Source: Adiantum capillus-veneris
Lineage: Eukaryota; Streptophyta; Polypodiopsida; Polypodiales; Pteridaceae
NCBI GenBank assembly: GCA_014529385.2
Contig: CM043942.1
Location: 21,620,991 to 21,684,990 of the forward strand
Length of the DNA: 64,000 nucleotides
Direction: 5' to 3'
The notes below the pieces were generated by a model. It worked only from the letters and a program-made list of their open reading frames with translations, was not told the origin of the DNA and made no database searches. A program made the position numbers and the translations under genes. Of the stretch, positions 10,545-20,960 are shown one piece after another (positions within the stretch are counted from its first letter, which is position 1; each line of letters starts with the position of its first letter).

Positions 10545-12102
10545 TTTTGATTTGGAAGTGTAAATTTCTACTTATGATGAAATTAGGTTGTGGGTCGGCG
10601 ACGCCAAAAGCTACAAGTACTCTGATGCGTTTACGTCAATACGTAGAGGTCTTACCTGCGGTTGAAATACAACAAACGCGACTGCAATGTGACAACCAGA
10701 GAGGGAGTAGAACTCTTCCTCAAATGCCAGCATATTGTGTAGAATGAAAATGCCAGCATATTGTGAGGAACCCTGCGTAGAACGCTTCCTCAAATGCCAG
10801 CATATTGTGAGACGATAAAAACATACATCTGTCGTAGAAGCCATAGAGGACTTCTTCGGAAGGTTGCCCACTGAGATCATAACACAACCCTTTGTTACCC
10901 TCGAGGAATGACATCCACGGGGTGCGTGCTTGCTCTGGCTCATGGAATACTTCGATGCATGTGAGCAGCATTTGGCAGATTTTGTATAACATTGCACATG
11001 ATAAATCTGGTAGACCTCGAAAGAAGGACATGGCACCCGTTAGGGTTTTCACCATGTACTCCTCCATCGATGGTCCCTTGTCTAGAGCGAGAAATCTTGG
11101 CTAAGTCAACCAAGTTGGCCGCTTCTTTAGTAGTGCCTTGTGTGCTTGCCAAGTCCTTACTCATGGTACAGGACAGAAAGTTGGATCCTTTTGTAGGGCC
11201 CCATGTGCTCTTGTGAACAGAATCAAGTACCTTGGATTCTTGTTCAACCAGCTCAGCCTCCACTTTGGGTGGTCTTGATCTGCACCCTTGACTTGCATGT
11301 TGGTGTAAAGCCTTTCTTTAACTTGTAGCAGCTCCACTTTAATCAGAGGATAGGGCAGGGATTTTTGGTTCCATTGCGCATTGATTTGATTGGGAGTGAG
11401 TTGTGTAACATTGATGGAGTGAAGAACTCTCAGCTCCCAATCCATTGCTGCTTTCCACTTCTCATCTACCTCTTGTGTAATTTTTTCCTTCAATCCATCT
11501 TCTTCAGCCTTTGAGAGCTGGACCATTGGCACTATGTCTGATTCAGTTATGTGTATTTGAAACTCTTCCACGCCACTTAGCTCTTTGGTTGGCTGCGTCT
11601 CCATCTCAACGAATGAAATAGAGGGGATCTCTACATGGGGCTGCTCTGAAGTGCTTGCCTCCTCTTGGGTTTCCAGTCGTCCCTCTCTCAATAGCTGGTT
11701 GACTCTTTTAAGCTCTGCTATTTCTTTCAACAGCTCATCTTCTCTTTGGACCCACATCAAAGCTAGGTCTCTATGTTGAGACTGCTCCAACTTAAGCTCC
11801 AGCTCGAGGTCTTTATTTTTCTTCTCTAATGCCTTGTAGACCTCATATGTTCCTTTGATCAAGGCCACTGCGGGATTTTCTTTAATTTGTTGCAGGAAAA
11901 TTGCCTGATCATTTATTCTTTGTTCCGATGACTGTAGGGAGGCATTGGCTACATCCGGCTGAACCTGAATCTTTTGAACTAACAAGGTCGTGGTTAGAAG
12001 TTTGTTTGTGACTTCTATCAGCTGTTCATCTTTTGCCTTGCATCCCTCTGAAAATTTTGTAAGAAAACCTCCAAGCTCCTTCGATTTCTTTCTATTGTTC
12101 AT
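10545..12102 (-). pseudogene. Unrecognised large ORF, C-terminal half (coiled coil)
   Basis: I do not recognise this protein. From 12102 (MNNRKKSKELGGFL) it reads leftward for about 280 residues, largely helical and Lys/Glu/Gln-rich, with heptad-like stretches such as YKALEKKNKDLELELKLEQSQ and DELLKEIAELKRVNQLL. The frame appears to shift near 11265 (the better frame then reads VEQESKVLDSVHKS). It returns near 11067 to MEEYMVKTLTGAMSFFRGLPDL and VFHEPEQARTPWMSFLEGNKG, ending near 10840. It is the same strand as, and continuous with, the upstream half at 12123-14063. It could be a gag-like ORF of a large non-autonomous retrotransposon or a decayed host gene. Confidence 0.55.
10719..10815. repeat. 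Short imperfect tandem repeat
   Basis: The phrase AATGCCAGCATATTGTG occurs three times, and CTTCCTCAAATGCCAGC twice. They fall at the downstream end of the unknown ORF. Translation through the repeats on the minus strand gives variants of NMLAFEE. Confidence 0.9.
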
Positions 12103-12122
12103 CTCTTGCGAGCTGATGTGGT

Positions 12123-14063
12123 TCAGCTTTCGCTTTCAACTCTTGCCCTTGCCTTTGTAAATCGGTTTAGTTGGTCGTCTAACTCCCCTTGGAGTGCGTC
12201 AATCACCATCTCTAATTCTTTGGCCCTTGTGCTACGACTTAGTGTTGCTGAGCAAAGTTGTTCAATCATGTCGTGCATTTGCTTAGCATACTCATTAACT
12301 TGCAGGATGACCTCGTCGTTTGATTGCCAGTCTTCGTTTCATGCCTGCTGACTTGATGTTTTTGCAGCTTCTTATGTGTCCTTTGGGGGCGTCATCGCGG
12401 CTGTTTGTTGTTGCCCTTGTGGCTGTGGCTGATCCTCTTCTATTTTGTCATCATGAGGCTTCGTGGATGCCTCGGATTTCTCTTGTTGTGTTGAGGTAGA
12501 GGGTGTTTCCTCAACCTCCTGTTCTTTGGGTTGCTCAAACTTCTTGTTGTCCTCTGATTGTGCAAGCCTGGCTACCCTTTTTGGCTCTCCGTCGTGCTCT
12601 TTTTGCTGCTCTTCTATAGACTCAGCTGCCTTACTTTGTTCAGGCTCTGCCTCCTTGGTGGGTTCCGATCCTTTGGCTTCCTTTGCTGGTGAAGGTGGTG
12701 GGCTCGGCATGGGGTGATCATGATGTTCAAAAACGGGTGAAGAAGGACGAGGAGACACATCACCCTGATCGTGTTGTGCTGCTCCTTGTTTGGTTGCTTC
12801 CTCTACTTGCTTTTGTTGTTCTTCCACCTCTTTCACTTTTCTTACCACTTCTTGGGCTTCCCTCAGCTTCAAGGCTTCTGCTTCTTGATACATCTTTTCC
12901 AGGGCTTTGGTGGGATCATCAGCCTGCTTCCTGGTATGATTCTTGGTTCTTGGTCCTTTAAGCTCAATGGGCACCCACTTTGTCGGGTCTTTACCTTGTG
13001 CTTGGTGGCTGCGTTCATAAGAGTGTTTCTCTCTTTCAAATCTGACCTGCTTTTGCACAGGTTCCTCCTGGTGTGCTGCCACAAATTTTCTCTTTATTTC
13101 TTCAATTCGACTTCTCCTTTATTCATTATCCGAGCTTTCATTGATGTGCCGTTCTGGTGAGCTCTCAGTAGACTCTTCATCAAACTTGTAGGATCTCTTG
13201 GCAAATCTTGTAGCTCGAGGAGAAGGTTGTGCTGATACTATCCAAGTGTTCTGATCTGGGACAAGCGGAAAGTTGTCGGCCACGCCGATGGCATGGTAAG
13301 CAATCCTTCTCAAAACCTCTGGTGCACCCAGATAAGTATTTTCCCTTCTTTGTTTTTTCCCTTTCAATGTGGACAAGATATATTGTGCGTGGTCAATTGG
13401 TTGCCTGGTGGTTGATTTGAGAACTTGTGTAACTTGGTCGTGGCAACCGTATGATTTGGTGTTGTATACCTTGGTGGTCTTTTTGGCAAGAAAGTGGAAA
13501 TGATGATGGTAGAACCTTGTGGGCTCTTCCACCTGTTTGTGGATGAGGTCGGCAAATGTCGTAGCGGCGGTTTCCTTGGTGAAAGTACCTACCGTCTTTC
13601 TATCTCTTGCCCTCATTGTCATTCCTTCTATTGGCAGTCTAAGTGTTTATGTCACTATCTCCTTGGTAATCACTAATTCAACCTTGTTCCCTTGTGGCTC
13701 TGAGGTCTGAGCGGTTCCATCTTCTTTGATCGTGGACAAAAGCTCGTAAGCCTTTTGGAAGTCCACTCCACATGGCTCTTGTTCGTAAACTTCTCTGAGA
13801 CCAAGCCTCCTGTTGGCATCTTTGGTTTGGGGATTCGCGGCGACATTGTATACTTCTTTTGCTAGAAGTTGTAGCTCTATCTGGTGTCCCTCTTCGCTCT
13901 TGAATATTTTAGTGAACACTGTGGTGTTGTGCTCTTCAAGCTATTCCTTTGAGAGATAGGTCGCTTTTGCATTCTTGACTGAATCAGGGTCTAGTTGATA
14001 TGCTGGTAGCTCTTGCAACTTTTCTATTTGGTTCTTTTTGGCCTTCTCTATTGCTTGCATGGC
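12123..14063 (-). pseudogene. Unrecognised large ORF, N-terminal half, broken by in-frame stops
   Basis: A single minus-strand frame runs from ATG near 14060 (MQAIEKAKKNQIEKLQ) for about 645 codons with no frameshift. It has six in-frame stops: TAG at 13941-13943, TAA at 13647-13649, 13119-13121 and 12372-12374, and TGA at 12339-12341 and 12123-12125. In order it shows a helical N-terminus; a compact region (TFADLIHKQVEEPTRFYHHHF, LRRIAYHAIGVADNFPLVP); an extended Glu/Gln/Lys/Pro-rich acidic segment (about 12380-12900); and a helical segment before the next frameshift. The strongly amino-acid-biased, uninterrupted frame argues it was once coding. No known domain is recognised. Large plant retrotransposon gag-like ORFs have similar composition. 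Confidence 0.65.
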
Positions 14064-16257
14064 TCCTGTTGAGTGAATAGAGTGTCAAAGTTAGTAAATT
14101 TGGCAGACTTTCTTTGAAATGTTCTTCAGTCTAAATTGCTGACAAATTGAGTCCAGTTTGCTTCAAATCAATTTTTGAACATGCATAGATGCACAAGAAC
14201 ATGTAAGGAACAAAATTATAAAGTCCAAACAAAAAAATTGCAACAAAATTAAATAATCACAATTATTTATAGCTAGGTAATCTTTTCAACTTTTTGCAAA
14301 CTTGGCATTACAGGCTTGAAGTATATATCAAATAGATACTCTGAGTGAAATATGGGCTCATTTGGATGCATAGGATGAAAATGGTGCCAGATTTAGGCTC
14401 TAGGTCTCTGAAATAGTTGATGTAAAGAGATTTTGAAATTCTAAGCTCCAAATTTGTTCAAACTTGGCTAGTGGGCTTAGCACATCATGTACTTTGAATG
14501 TATGATGGCAAAATTGTAAATTTCTACCATTTTGGCAAAAAAGTGAATAATTGCGATTATTAACTTTCCTACCAAAATGGATATTTTTTGGTACAGCTTG
14601 GTTCTAGGCATTGTATAGACCTTGTGTATATGATTTGGATCGAGAAATGTCGCTCATAACTCAAAATTTGGCTTGCAAAGGCTTCTTTGCATTTTTTGGC
14701 AATTTTCCAAGTTATATGTGATTATTTTGGCTCATACTTGATTTTTGGCATGTATTAGGTGTGTACAAGTGATAGATGATGTGATGATGCAACTTTCAAG
14801 CAAAAATAGTGTAAAAGTAAATAATCGCGATTATTTACAACAGTCACATTTTTCTTGCAAAACTTAAAATTTTTTACCTAAACACATTCTATACACCTTT
14901 AAAAAGTCCTAAATTGAATTTGGTAAAGTTTGGTCTTGCCGGCATCACTTTGTGCTTTGTCAACTCTGAAATCTCTGATTTTTGTGACTACACTGCCTGT
15001 TGAGTTGATTAGTCACTTTCAAGGTTATGGACTTGTCTGCAACATAGTCATGAAGCAACTCATCCAATTTTGGCCCATGTGGAGTCAGTTTGACCTTGTA
15101 TGTCGAATTTGACGCTTTGTAGCCTTCGAGCCATTTATTGCTTTTTGAGGGATTTGCTTGATTGATTACACAAAACCAATCATATACATTGTGTATAGAC
15201 CTCCTAGGTAAGCTGTCTGTGGAGTCACAACCCAATTTTGGCATTTGCCAAAAACCTAGCTTTTCTACTTGGGACCCCCTCGACCTTGCTGGATGGTCAA
15301 CTGCTGCTATAGAAGTGTTCTAATATGTTGGGACATGCTACAGTCTAAATCTCATCCGATTTGGTTGAGCTGACAGGCCGCTATGGTCGATTTTTGGTCG
15401 TAGGTCTTCGTGCACTGCCTAGATTCCATAGTTTTTTTATAGGGGTTTAGACTACCTTCCGACCATACAAATGGATCATTGATGAGTAAAGAACTTACCC
15501 CTCATGTCTCATGTGAGACAGTGCTGAAAACAGACAACTGTAGAGTCCAAAAAGTATGTGCGAAAGAGGTCGAAAAGCTCTCTCTCCAAAGGCAACAAGT
15601 AGAAATGAGGTGGTTTTAGTCTACCTGGGATATCTATACCCGGACTTCCCGAACCATTTTTCCCTAGATTCCCTCGTTAGTCCTACTAGGCCGTGAAGTC
15701 TATGTTAGTCAAAAAATTTCCCAATCGGATTCATGTAGCTCACTCTGCAAGAATTCTGCAAAAGAAGGTCTGGCCGCCTAATTTAGGCTTCCCGCTTCCA
15801 TCTTTCAATTTGATTGAAATTTTGTGTGCTTGTTTGTCTTGACTTACTGATCACCATTATGTCTTCAGTTTTTCCATTTGAGCTTCTTTGCTATTTATTA
15901 TTAATTGTTGACATGTTTATTGAAAAAATCAAAGAAAATAACAACATGCGTTAAAAAAGCAAAGTGAAAATCCAATAATTAAGAAAATCCCTTGAAAAAC
16001 ACAGCTTTACTATTTTTTGTTGGATTTTTCCATTTTTAAGTCTCAGTATCGAGAAAAATGATGAAAAATAATCAAAAGAAGCTATTTTTTGATGATTTTT
16101 TGATATATACACTATTTACACTCATTGGGGAGATATTATCAGTTAAATTTTCCATATTGATGATTTATAAGGGCATTATTAAGTAATTTTATAAAAATCA
16201 CACGTTAACATCAAACATTTTTTCTCCCTTTTCAAACATTGCCCTTAATTACTTAGT
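14064..16257. other. Non-coding stretch upstream of the unknown ORF
   Basis: No convincing ORF or transposon domain. The left part (14.25-14.84 kb) carries three spaced AT-rich palindromes. The right part borders the polypurine tract of A4 and, in minus orientation, should begin with the A4 3' LTR. No LTR pair could be matched. Confidence 0.5.
14251..14837. repeat. Recurring palindrome AATAAT-NNNN-ATTATT
   Basis: Related palindromes occur at 14251-14268 (AAATAATCACAATTATTT), 14546-14561 (AATAATTGCGATTATT) and 14818-14837 (TAAATAATCGCGATTATTTA, perfect 20 bp). Spacing is about 295 and 275 bp. A shorter version, AATCGCGATT followed by ATTAAC, lies at 10441-10456, on the other side of the unknown ORF. 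Flanks between the sites show at most faint similarity. Confidence 0.8.
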
Positions 16258-16447
16258 ACTCTTCCACCCCTTCTAGATGGCGTACTCCAGGATCACTGTG
16301 TGCATAGGTTGAACAAACATGTCTATGCATAGCCTTGGTTGGCTCTACCATGCTTTGAAGATCAATGCAACACAAACCATTATGATGTGCAAGAGGTGGG
16401 TCTTGAATGTTCAACTCAAGGGTTTCTGATGTCGAGGCTTGATGTTG

Positions 16448-16876
16448 CTATCTTTCAAAGTGCAAATTTTGTAGCTTGTGTGCTCTTTGCTTGATTGTAC
16501 CATCAGGATGCTTTAGCATGCTATTTTCTTGAGCTTTCGATACCAATAATGACTGTTGTCGAGCTTTTACTCGCCATTGACATCTTTGTTTGTCTCGGTC
16601 AGAATGGTGTGGTTGAGGTTTCTGAGACTTGACTCTCCATTGCTTGATTGGTTTTCCCGTTTGCGGAGAAGATAAGTGCTCTTTTTTCTTCCAAATCCAT
16701 TTTGCCTTAGGTTTCCTGCTCGGAGATGCTCGTATCTGTGTTTTGACCTTTGGAACCTTCTTTGGTTTTGTCGTTGATGTTTTGGGCACCCAGATTTGAA
16801 TTGGTTTGTCCTTAAGTTGTGCTTTCAGTACCCAAATTTGCCTGACTCCTTGCATGCTACTTGTAGCATTTGCTTG
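16448..16876 (-). pseudogene. Family A W-[V/I]-P-K repeat tail (copy A4)
   Basis: A basic tail follows the second protease-like domain in the same frame after one TGA (16877-16879). Tryptophan motifs recur: IWVLK, IWVPK, WIWKK, then WRVK twice, spaced about 14-30 residues and separated by Lys/Gln/Pro/Ser-rich linkers. Similar tails sit at the 3' ends of A2, A3, A5 and A6. No function is known to me. The composition suggests an RNA- or protein-binding tail, which is only inference. Confidence 0.7.
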
Positions 16877-17374
16877 TCAAGAGGATGGAGAAGATTGATT
16901 ACTTCGTGGTTTGCTTTGTTGATAATTGTTTTTCCATTCTTCCTTGCTTGGTGTAATTGGAACAATGAGTTGTCCGCCTTTAGGTGATAGCTTGAGATGA
17001 TTCGTATTCCAATCTGGTACTACCTTGTATGTCCGCATCCATGGAATTCCTAGAATCATTGTCTCATTCATGTGTTCATCTGGTAAGCATACAAATAGAT
17101 GAGGACATAAACATCCATGTACTATCACGTTCAAGTTGACTACTCCCAATGTTGGTGTTGGGTTCTTGTTGCATCCTTTGATAGTCACTGTTCCTGCTAT
17201 CAATGACTGAGTTGTTGCTTTCTTGTACGTGGAATAATTGATTGCATTTACTCTAGCTCCTGTATTGACCAAAGCATTTGTGCTATGATTGTTGAGCTGT
17301 ACTTTGATGCGAAGGTCCGTTCCATCTAGCCATTCATCATCTGTTGACACTGCATCTTTTGACAATTCCCATTC
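16877..17374 (-). pseudogene. Second protease-like (retropepsin-fold) domain downstream of integrase, copy A4
   Basis: About 160 residues in the same frame as the integrase C-terminal domain, separated from it by one TGA. The pattern is that of a retropepsin: a beta-strand lead-in DLRIKVQLNN, the active-site-like loop ALVNTGARVNAIN (Asn where the catalytic Asp should be), a middle region VTIKGCNKNPTPTLG, and the C-terminal motif TMILGIPWMRTYKVVPDWN. A3 (57.1 kb) and A2 (22.7 kb) have counterparts in the same position. With Asn or other residues at the catalytic site, the domain is probably inactive or structural in these copies. Confidence 0.7.
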
Positions 17375-17794
17375 TCAGTCATCTATTTCTAGTGTGTTGA
17401 TGGGAATAGGTATTTGTTGATTCTTGAGAGGAGCTTTCCTTTTAAGCACCAGAAGCTGAGCTTCTTCTTGGGCTTCATCAATAACCTGTTGTCGTTTTAT
17501 CTTCCTTTGCTTGGCTGCATGCATTCTTTCTAGCAATTCATTGGTTAGCGGCAAATTGTACTTCTTTAAACGACACCCGCTAATCCAATTAGCCATTGGT
17601 TCACCACCTAGGGTGGATAGCTTAACTGCTCCACTTGGAGATACATCTTCAATGATAAACGGTCCGTTTTCCTTTTTTTTTAACTTGGGAATGTGTTCCT
17701 TAAGGGAATAGATTAAAACTAAGTCCCCCTTCTTGAAGATTTTTGTGATGAGATGGGAAATCAAAAAATTGTTTTTGTTTCCACTTTTGTGCAT
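17375..17794 (-). pseudogene. Family A integrase C-terminal (GPF/Y-like) domain, copy A4
   Basis: The sequence KKGDLVLIYSLKEH, NGPFIIEDVSPSGAVKLSTL and MANWISGCRLKKYNLPL is the GPY/F-type integrase C-terminal domain of Tat/Athila-like gypsy elements, without a chromodomain. A basic Gln/Lys/Glu-rich extension (about 17380-17530) leads to the second protease-like domain in frame. Matching segments are in A2 (22.1 kb) and A3 (56.8-56.95 kb). A frameshift near 17750 separates it from the core. Confidence 0.8.
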
Positions 17795-18367
17795 AGATGT
17801 GAGCTACAGCAGTTAGCCTTTTCTCATCTAGCTTCTCTAAATCTTCAAGTCTTTCTGACAATTCATGTCCAGTCCACTCGAGATCCTTTTCTACCCTTAG
17901 TGTCAGCAATAGAAATTCTATTGGCAGTATGGCATCAAGACCATAAACAAGGTTAAAGGGTGTAGCATTTAAAGCTGTTTTGAATGAAACTCGATAAGCC
18001 CATAGAGCAACATGGAGATTCATTTCCCAGTCTGTCCTTCCTGGACTAACCACTTTAGTTAACACCATGCTAAGAATCTTATTCATATGCTCATCTTGTC
18101 CGTTTGCTTGTGGGTGATAGGGATCTGATTTGTTATGGATGACCATAAATTCAATAAGCAGATACTCGATTACCTCATTGAGGAAATGAGTTCCCCTATC
18201 ACTGACAATTTCTATTGGCAGTCCATATCTTGTGAACACATACTCATATAAGAATGCGGTGGTGGTTCTGGCATCATTCTTTTGAGTTGCTTAGCATCGG
18301 CCCACTTAGTCAAATAATCCGTAGCTACAATAATATATTGAGCTTGGGTTCTATAAACAACTGGCTG
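17700..18367 (-). pseudogene. Family A integrase catalytic core, copy A4
   Basis: The DDE core reads YIIVATDYLTKWADAKQL (first part, 18230-18360, frameshifted), then FTRYGLPIEIVSDRGTHFLNE with the second Asp and YHPQANGQDEHMNK with the catalytic Glu. WEMNLHVALWAYR and PFNLVYGLDAILPIEFL follow, typical of the Tat/Athila side. The upstream part, including the first catalytic segment W-G-I-D and the zinc-binding domain, is cut off at 18367. At least two frameshifts are present. Confidence 0.85.
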
Positions 18368-18369
18368 TA

Positions 18370-19520
18370 TTGAGTGATGGAAGAGGAATGTTTCTTCCAC
18401 CAATCAAGGAATTTGAGGTTGGATCTCAAAAAAATCTAGAAGTGCAATTGTATTGGGGAGACCTCGTTCAATCTATAGACAACCAACCCCATTCACTAAG
18501 AACTCTGTCATCCTATATGGGAGAACATGAGACCAACTCAGATATAGCTGCAGTCCCATCCGAGAGGCTCTCTTCCAAGAAATTCATCGACTCTAAGGGT
18601 TGATAGACATTTTGTCAACACTAGTGACATGCATAATAATATTAGTTGAGTTGTTACAAATATGACCGAACATGTGGATGATGGTAGGAAGCTGTATGGA
18701 AAATTATGGAGCAAAGGACCCATTGACACAAATTCAAGAGGGAATCCGAGAACTCAAAAGCTGCACCTTACTACCAGTCCGGTATTGCTAAACAAAGTCG
18801 GAGAATACTGTGAAGGATAAGATGACAACATGACTCTTCTTGTGGAATTTCAAGGTGTCATCATCATGGAAATTCTTGAAAGTGGGGCTAGAGTAGCCAT
18901 AGCTACAAAAGAAACATGGAAATAATGGGAAAACTGGCTTTAAGAACAACACGAATGAAATTACAACTTGCAAATGGGTATATGGAAAAACCCATAGGGC
19001 TTCCAAGGAAAGTGATTGTTATCTCTTATAGAATTGAATATGAGCATACATTTGCTATTTTTTACTTTAAAAAGAAGAACAACTACGACATAATACTTGG
19101 AAGACCATCCATGAGACAGTTAAAAATGGTCCAAGCTTGGGGTTATGACCATATATACCTGAGAAACATGGAAACAACAACAAGGATAAACCTAAAACAC
19201 CATAATTACAAGGATGTTACAAGAACACATGTTGAGGAGTTTAATTCAGCTACATTAGCTGCTTTGATCTTCTAGCATGGTTAGGTAAGTCCAAACAGTT
19301 GACTATGGAATCTTAAAGCACAAGGAGTGTATCTTAGAAAGAGCCTTAGAAGACAAAGAGTACATCCCAGAGCCCTTTCCAAAAGAAGCACTAGAGCCTT
19401 TAGAATGGGAACCTTGGATGTGTGTGCTATTGAAGACGCGGTCCCACGACAAAGTTTTGTGACAAAGATGGCTATGATGTGATCCCATATTACATGGTCA
19501 ATGTAGTTGAGGAACACGCT
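18370..19520 (+). pseudogene. Family A linker and protease, copy A2
   Basis: The linker (18370-18603, DGRGMFLPPIKEFEVGSQ) is open and lines up with A1 and A5. A one-base loss near 18600 shifts the frame. The protease active site reads ILESGARVAIA (about 18870), so the catalytic Asp has become Glu. The second half (18916-19275) retains NNYDIILGRPSMRQLKMVQ. Downstream the single KDGYDVIPYYM unit (about 19465-19500) corresponds to the unit duplicated in A1. Confidence 0.8.
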
Positions 19521-20300
19521 GAGAGTCACGCCTCAAATGAACCCAAAATAAGAAAAAAGTACAAGGATAAAGAGGAAGAGTTGTTTTAAGTATGACGATG
19601 ATGCGGATGACGAATGCTTTGACAACCCTAGAGACTTAGAAGAAACCATAATGGATGTCAGGTTTTATGACTTTCCAAACCAAAAACCTAGGCAGCAACA
19701 ACATTATGTGAAGAAAAGAGCCTTAAACATGGCTAGAGAAAATCTGATGCAAGAGTAAAAGGTAAAACACGATTCCTTATGCTTGTAAAAGTAAAAGATT
19801 GTGTAAAAGACAACATCTTAGGTCTGTTCACAAAGACACAGGACATAAAAACAAAAGAGGGTACTAGAATCTTGAGGAAGCAAGTTCAAAAGACTGAAAA
19901 AGAAACAAAACAAAAGAAATCAAAAGAATCATGGATGGATGAGTTCAGGGAACCAAAATGGACCAAGGTCGAGCATAAAAGGAATACCAAGACTCAAGAG
20001 AACATTGAATAAATTATGGACAACGAAGATAGAAAGTGGGGAAGGAGAGAGCACCAAAATAGAAAATATAGATGTCCCTTCCCACGATCAAAAAGTCACT
20101 ATCCAAGATAGGAAAATAGTGATGAATCAACCGATAAGGGAGAAAAAAGGAAATGAATATTATGATGGCCCAAAAAATGCAAAATGAATAGACCTAGCGA
20201 AACCTAGGGAGGTTGCAAGACCGGTCTACATAGCAACAGATACGAGCACAAAAGAAGAAGAGCTGCCATCCAACTCCTCAAAGAGTATAAAGATTTTTTC
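19521..20300 (+). pseudogene. Family A protease-RT spacer, copy A2
   Basis: A charged, Lys/Glu-rich region in broken frames. DVRFYDFPNQ (about 19652-19681) and MLVKVKDCVKDNILG (19779) match A1. The remainder (19800-20190) is low-complexity and basic. No domain is recognised. Confidence 0.5.
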
Positions 20301-20309
20301 CATGGTCAT

Positions 20310-20960
20310 ACAAAGACCTCAAGGGAATGGATCCATCGATATGTCAACATACAATTCCCTTGAAGCATGATGCCAAACCTTGCAGACAATGTCCCTATAC
20401 CTATAATGACACATTTGCCAAAAAAAAAAAAAAAAGAGGAGATTGATAAGCCTAAGGAGGAAAATTTCAGTTATGATATTGAACACACTGATTGGGTGTC
20501 ACCCATTGTGGTTGTCCCCAAGAAAAATGGGAAATTTCTTGTCTGTGTGAATCTCAAAAAAGTGAATGTTGAAACAATAAGGGACAACCATCCCTTACCA
20601 ATCACAAAACATGTGCTCGCTGGCAAAACAAGCCTACTCATTTTTAGACATATTCTCAAGATACAACCAATTGGCTATCGCGGTAGAAGACCGATACAAA
20701 ATAGCATTCACCACAAAATGGGGAATCTACGCTTATAGGGTAATGCCTTTTGTCTTTACCGATGCACCAACCACATTCCAAAGGCTAATGATGCACACTT
20801 TCAAGAATACATGCAGAGATTCTTGGAATTTACATGGACAACCTTTGTGTTCACTCAATCCTTAGGGCAAAACACATTGAGCATCTTAGAAAAGTATTCA
20901 ATAAATGCAAGACTTATAGAACTTGCCTAAATCTTGAAAAATGTGTCTTCATGGTTAGAT
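20310..20960 (+). pseudogene. Family A reverse transcriptase, copy A2
   Basis: Ty3-type RT would copy element RNA into DNA. The region begins with GMDPSICQHTIPLKHDAKP (about 20328), then DWVSPIVVVPKKNGKFLVCVN, DNHPLPI, FLDIFSRYNQLAIAVEDRYKIAF, GIYAYRVMPFVFTDAPTTFQRLM and IYMDNLCVHS. The catalytic Y-x-D-D box has become Y-M-D-N. An A-run at 20419-20433 and several frameshifts break the frame. Confidence 0.85.

Larger units (their letters stand above)
16258..18367 (-). mobile_element. Ty3/gypsy family A, copy A4 (integrase core to 3' end)
   Basis: Reading leftward on the minus strand: integrase catalytic core, integrase C-terminal GPF domain, second protease-like domain, W-x-x-K tail, 3' untranslated sequence sharing CCTCTTGCACA with A3 and A5, and a polypurine tract (minus strand AGAAGGGGTGGAAGAG, about 16260-16275). 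Everything upstream of the middle of the integrase is missing. The break at about 18367 abuts A2 in the opposite orientation. Confidence 0.85.

Noticed and set aside
12463-13160. Plus-strand Ser/Cys/Leu-rich ORFs opposite the unknown ORF
   Set aside because: Antisense shadow; the minus strand has the coherent charged and coiled-coil composition over a much longer frame.
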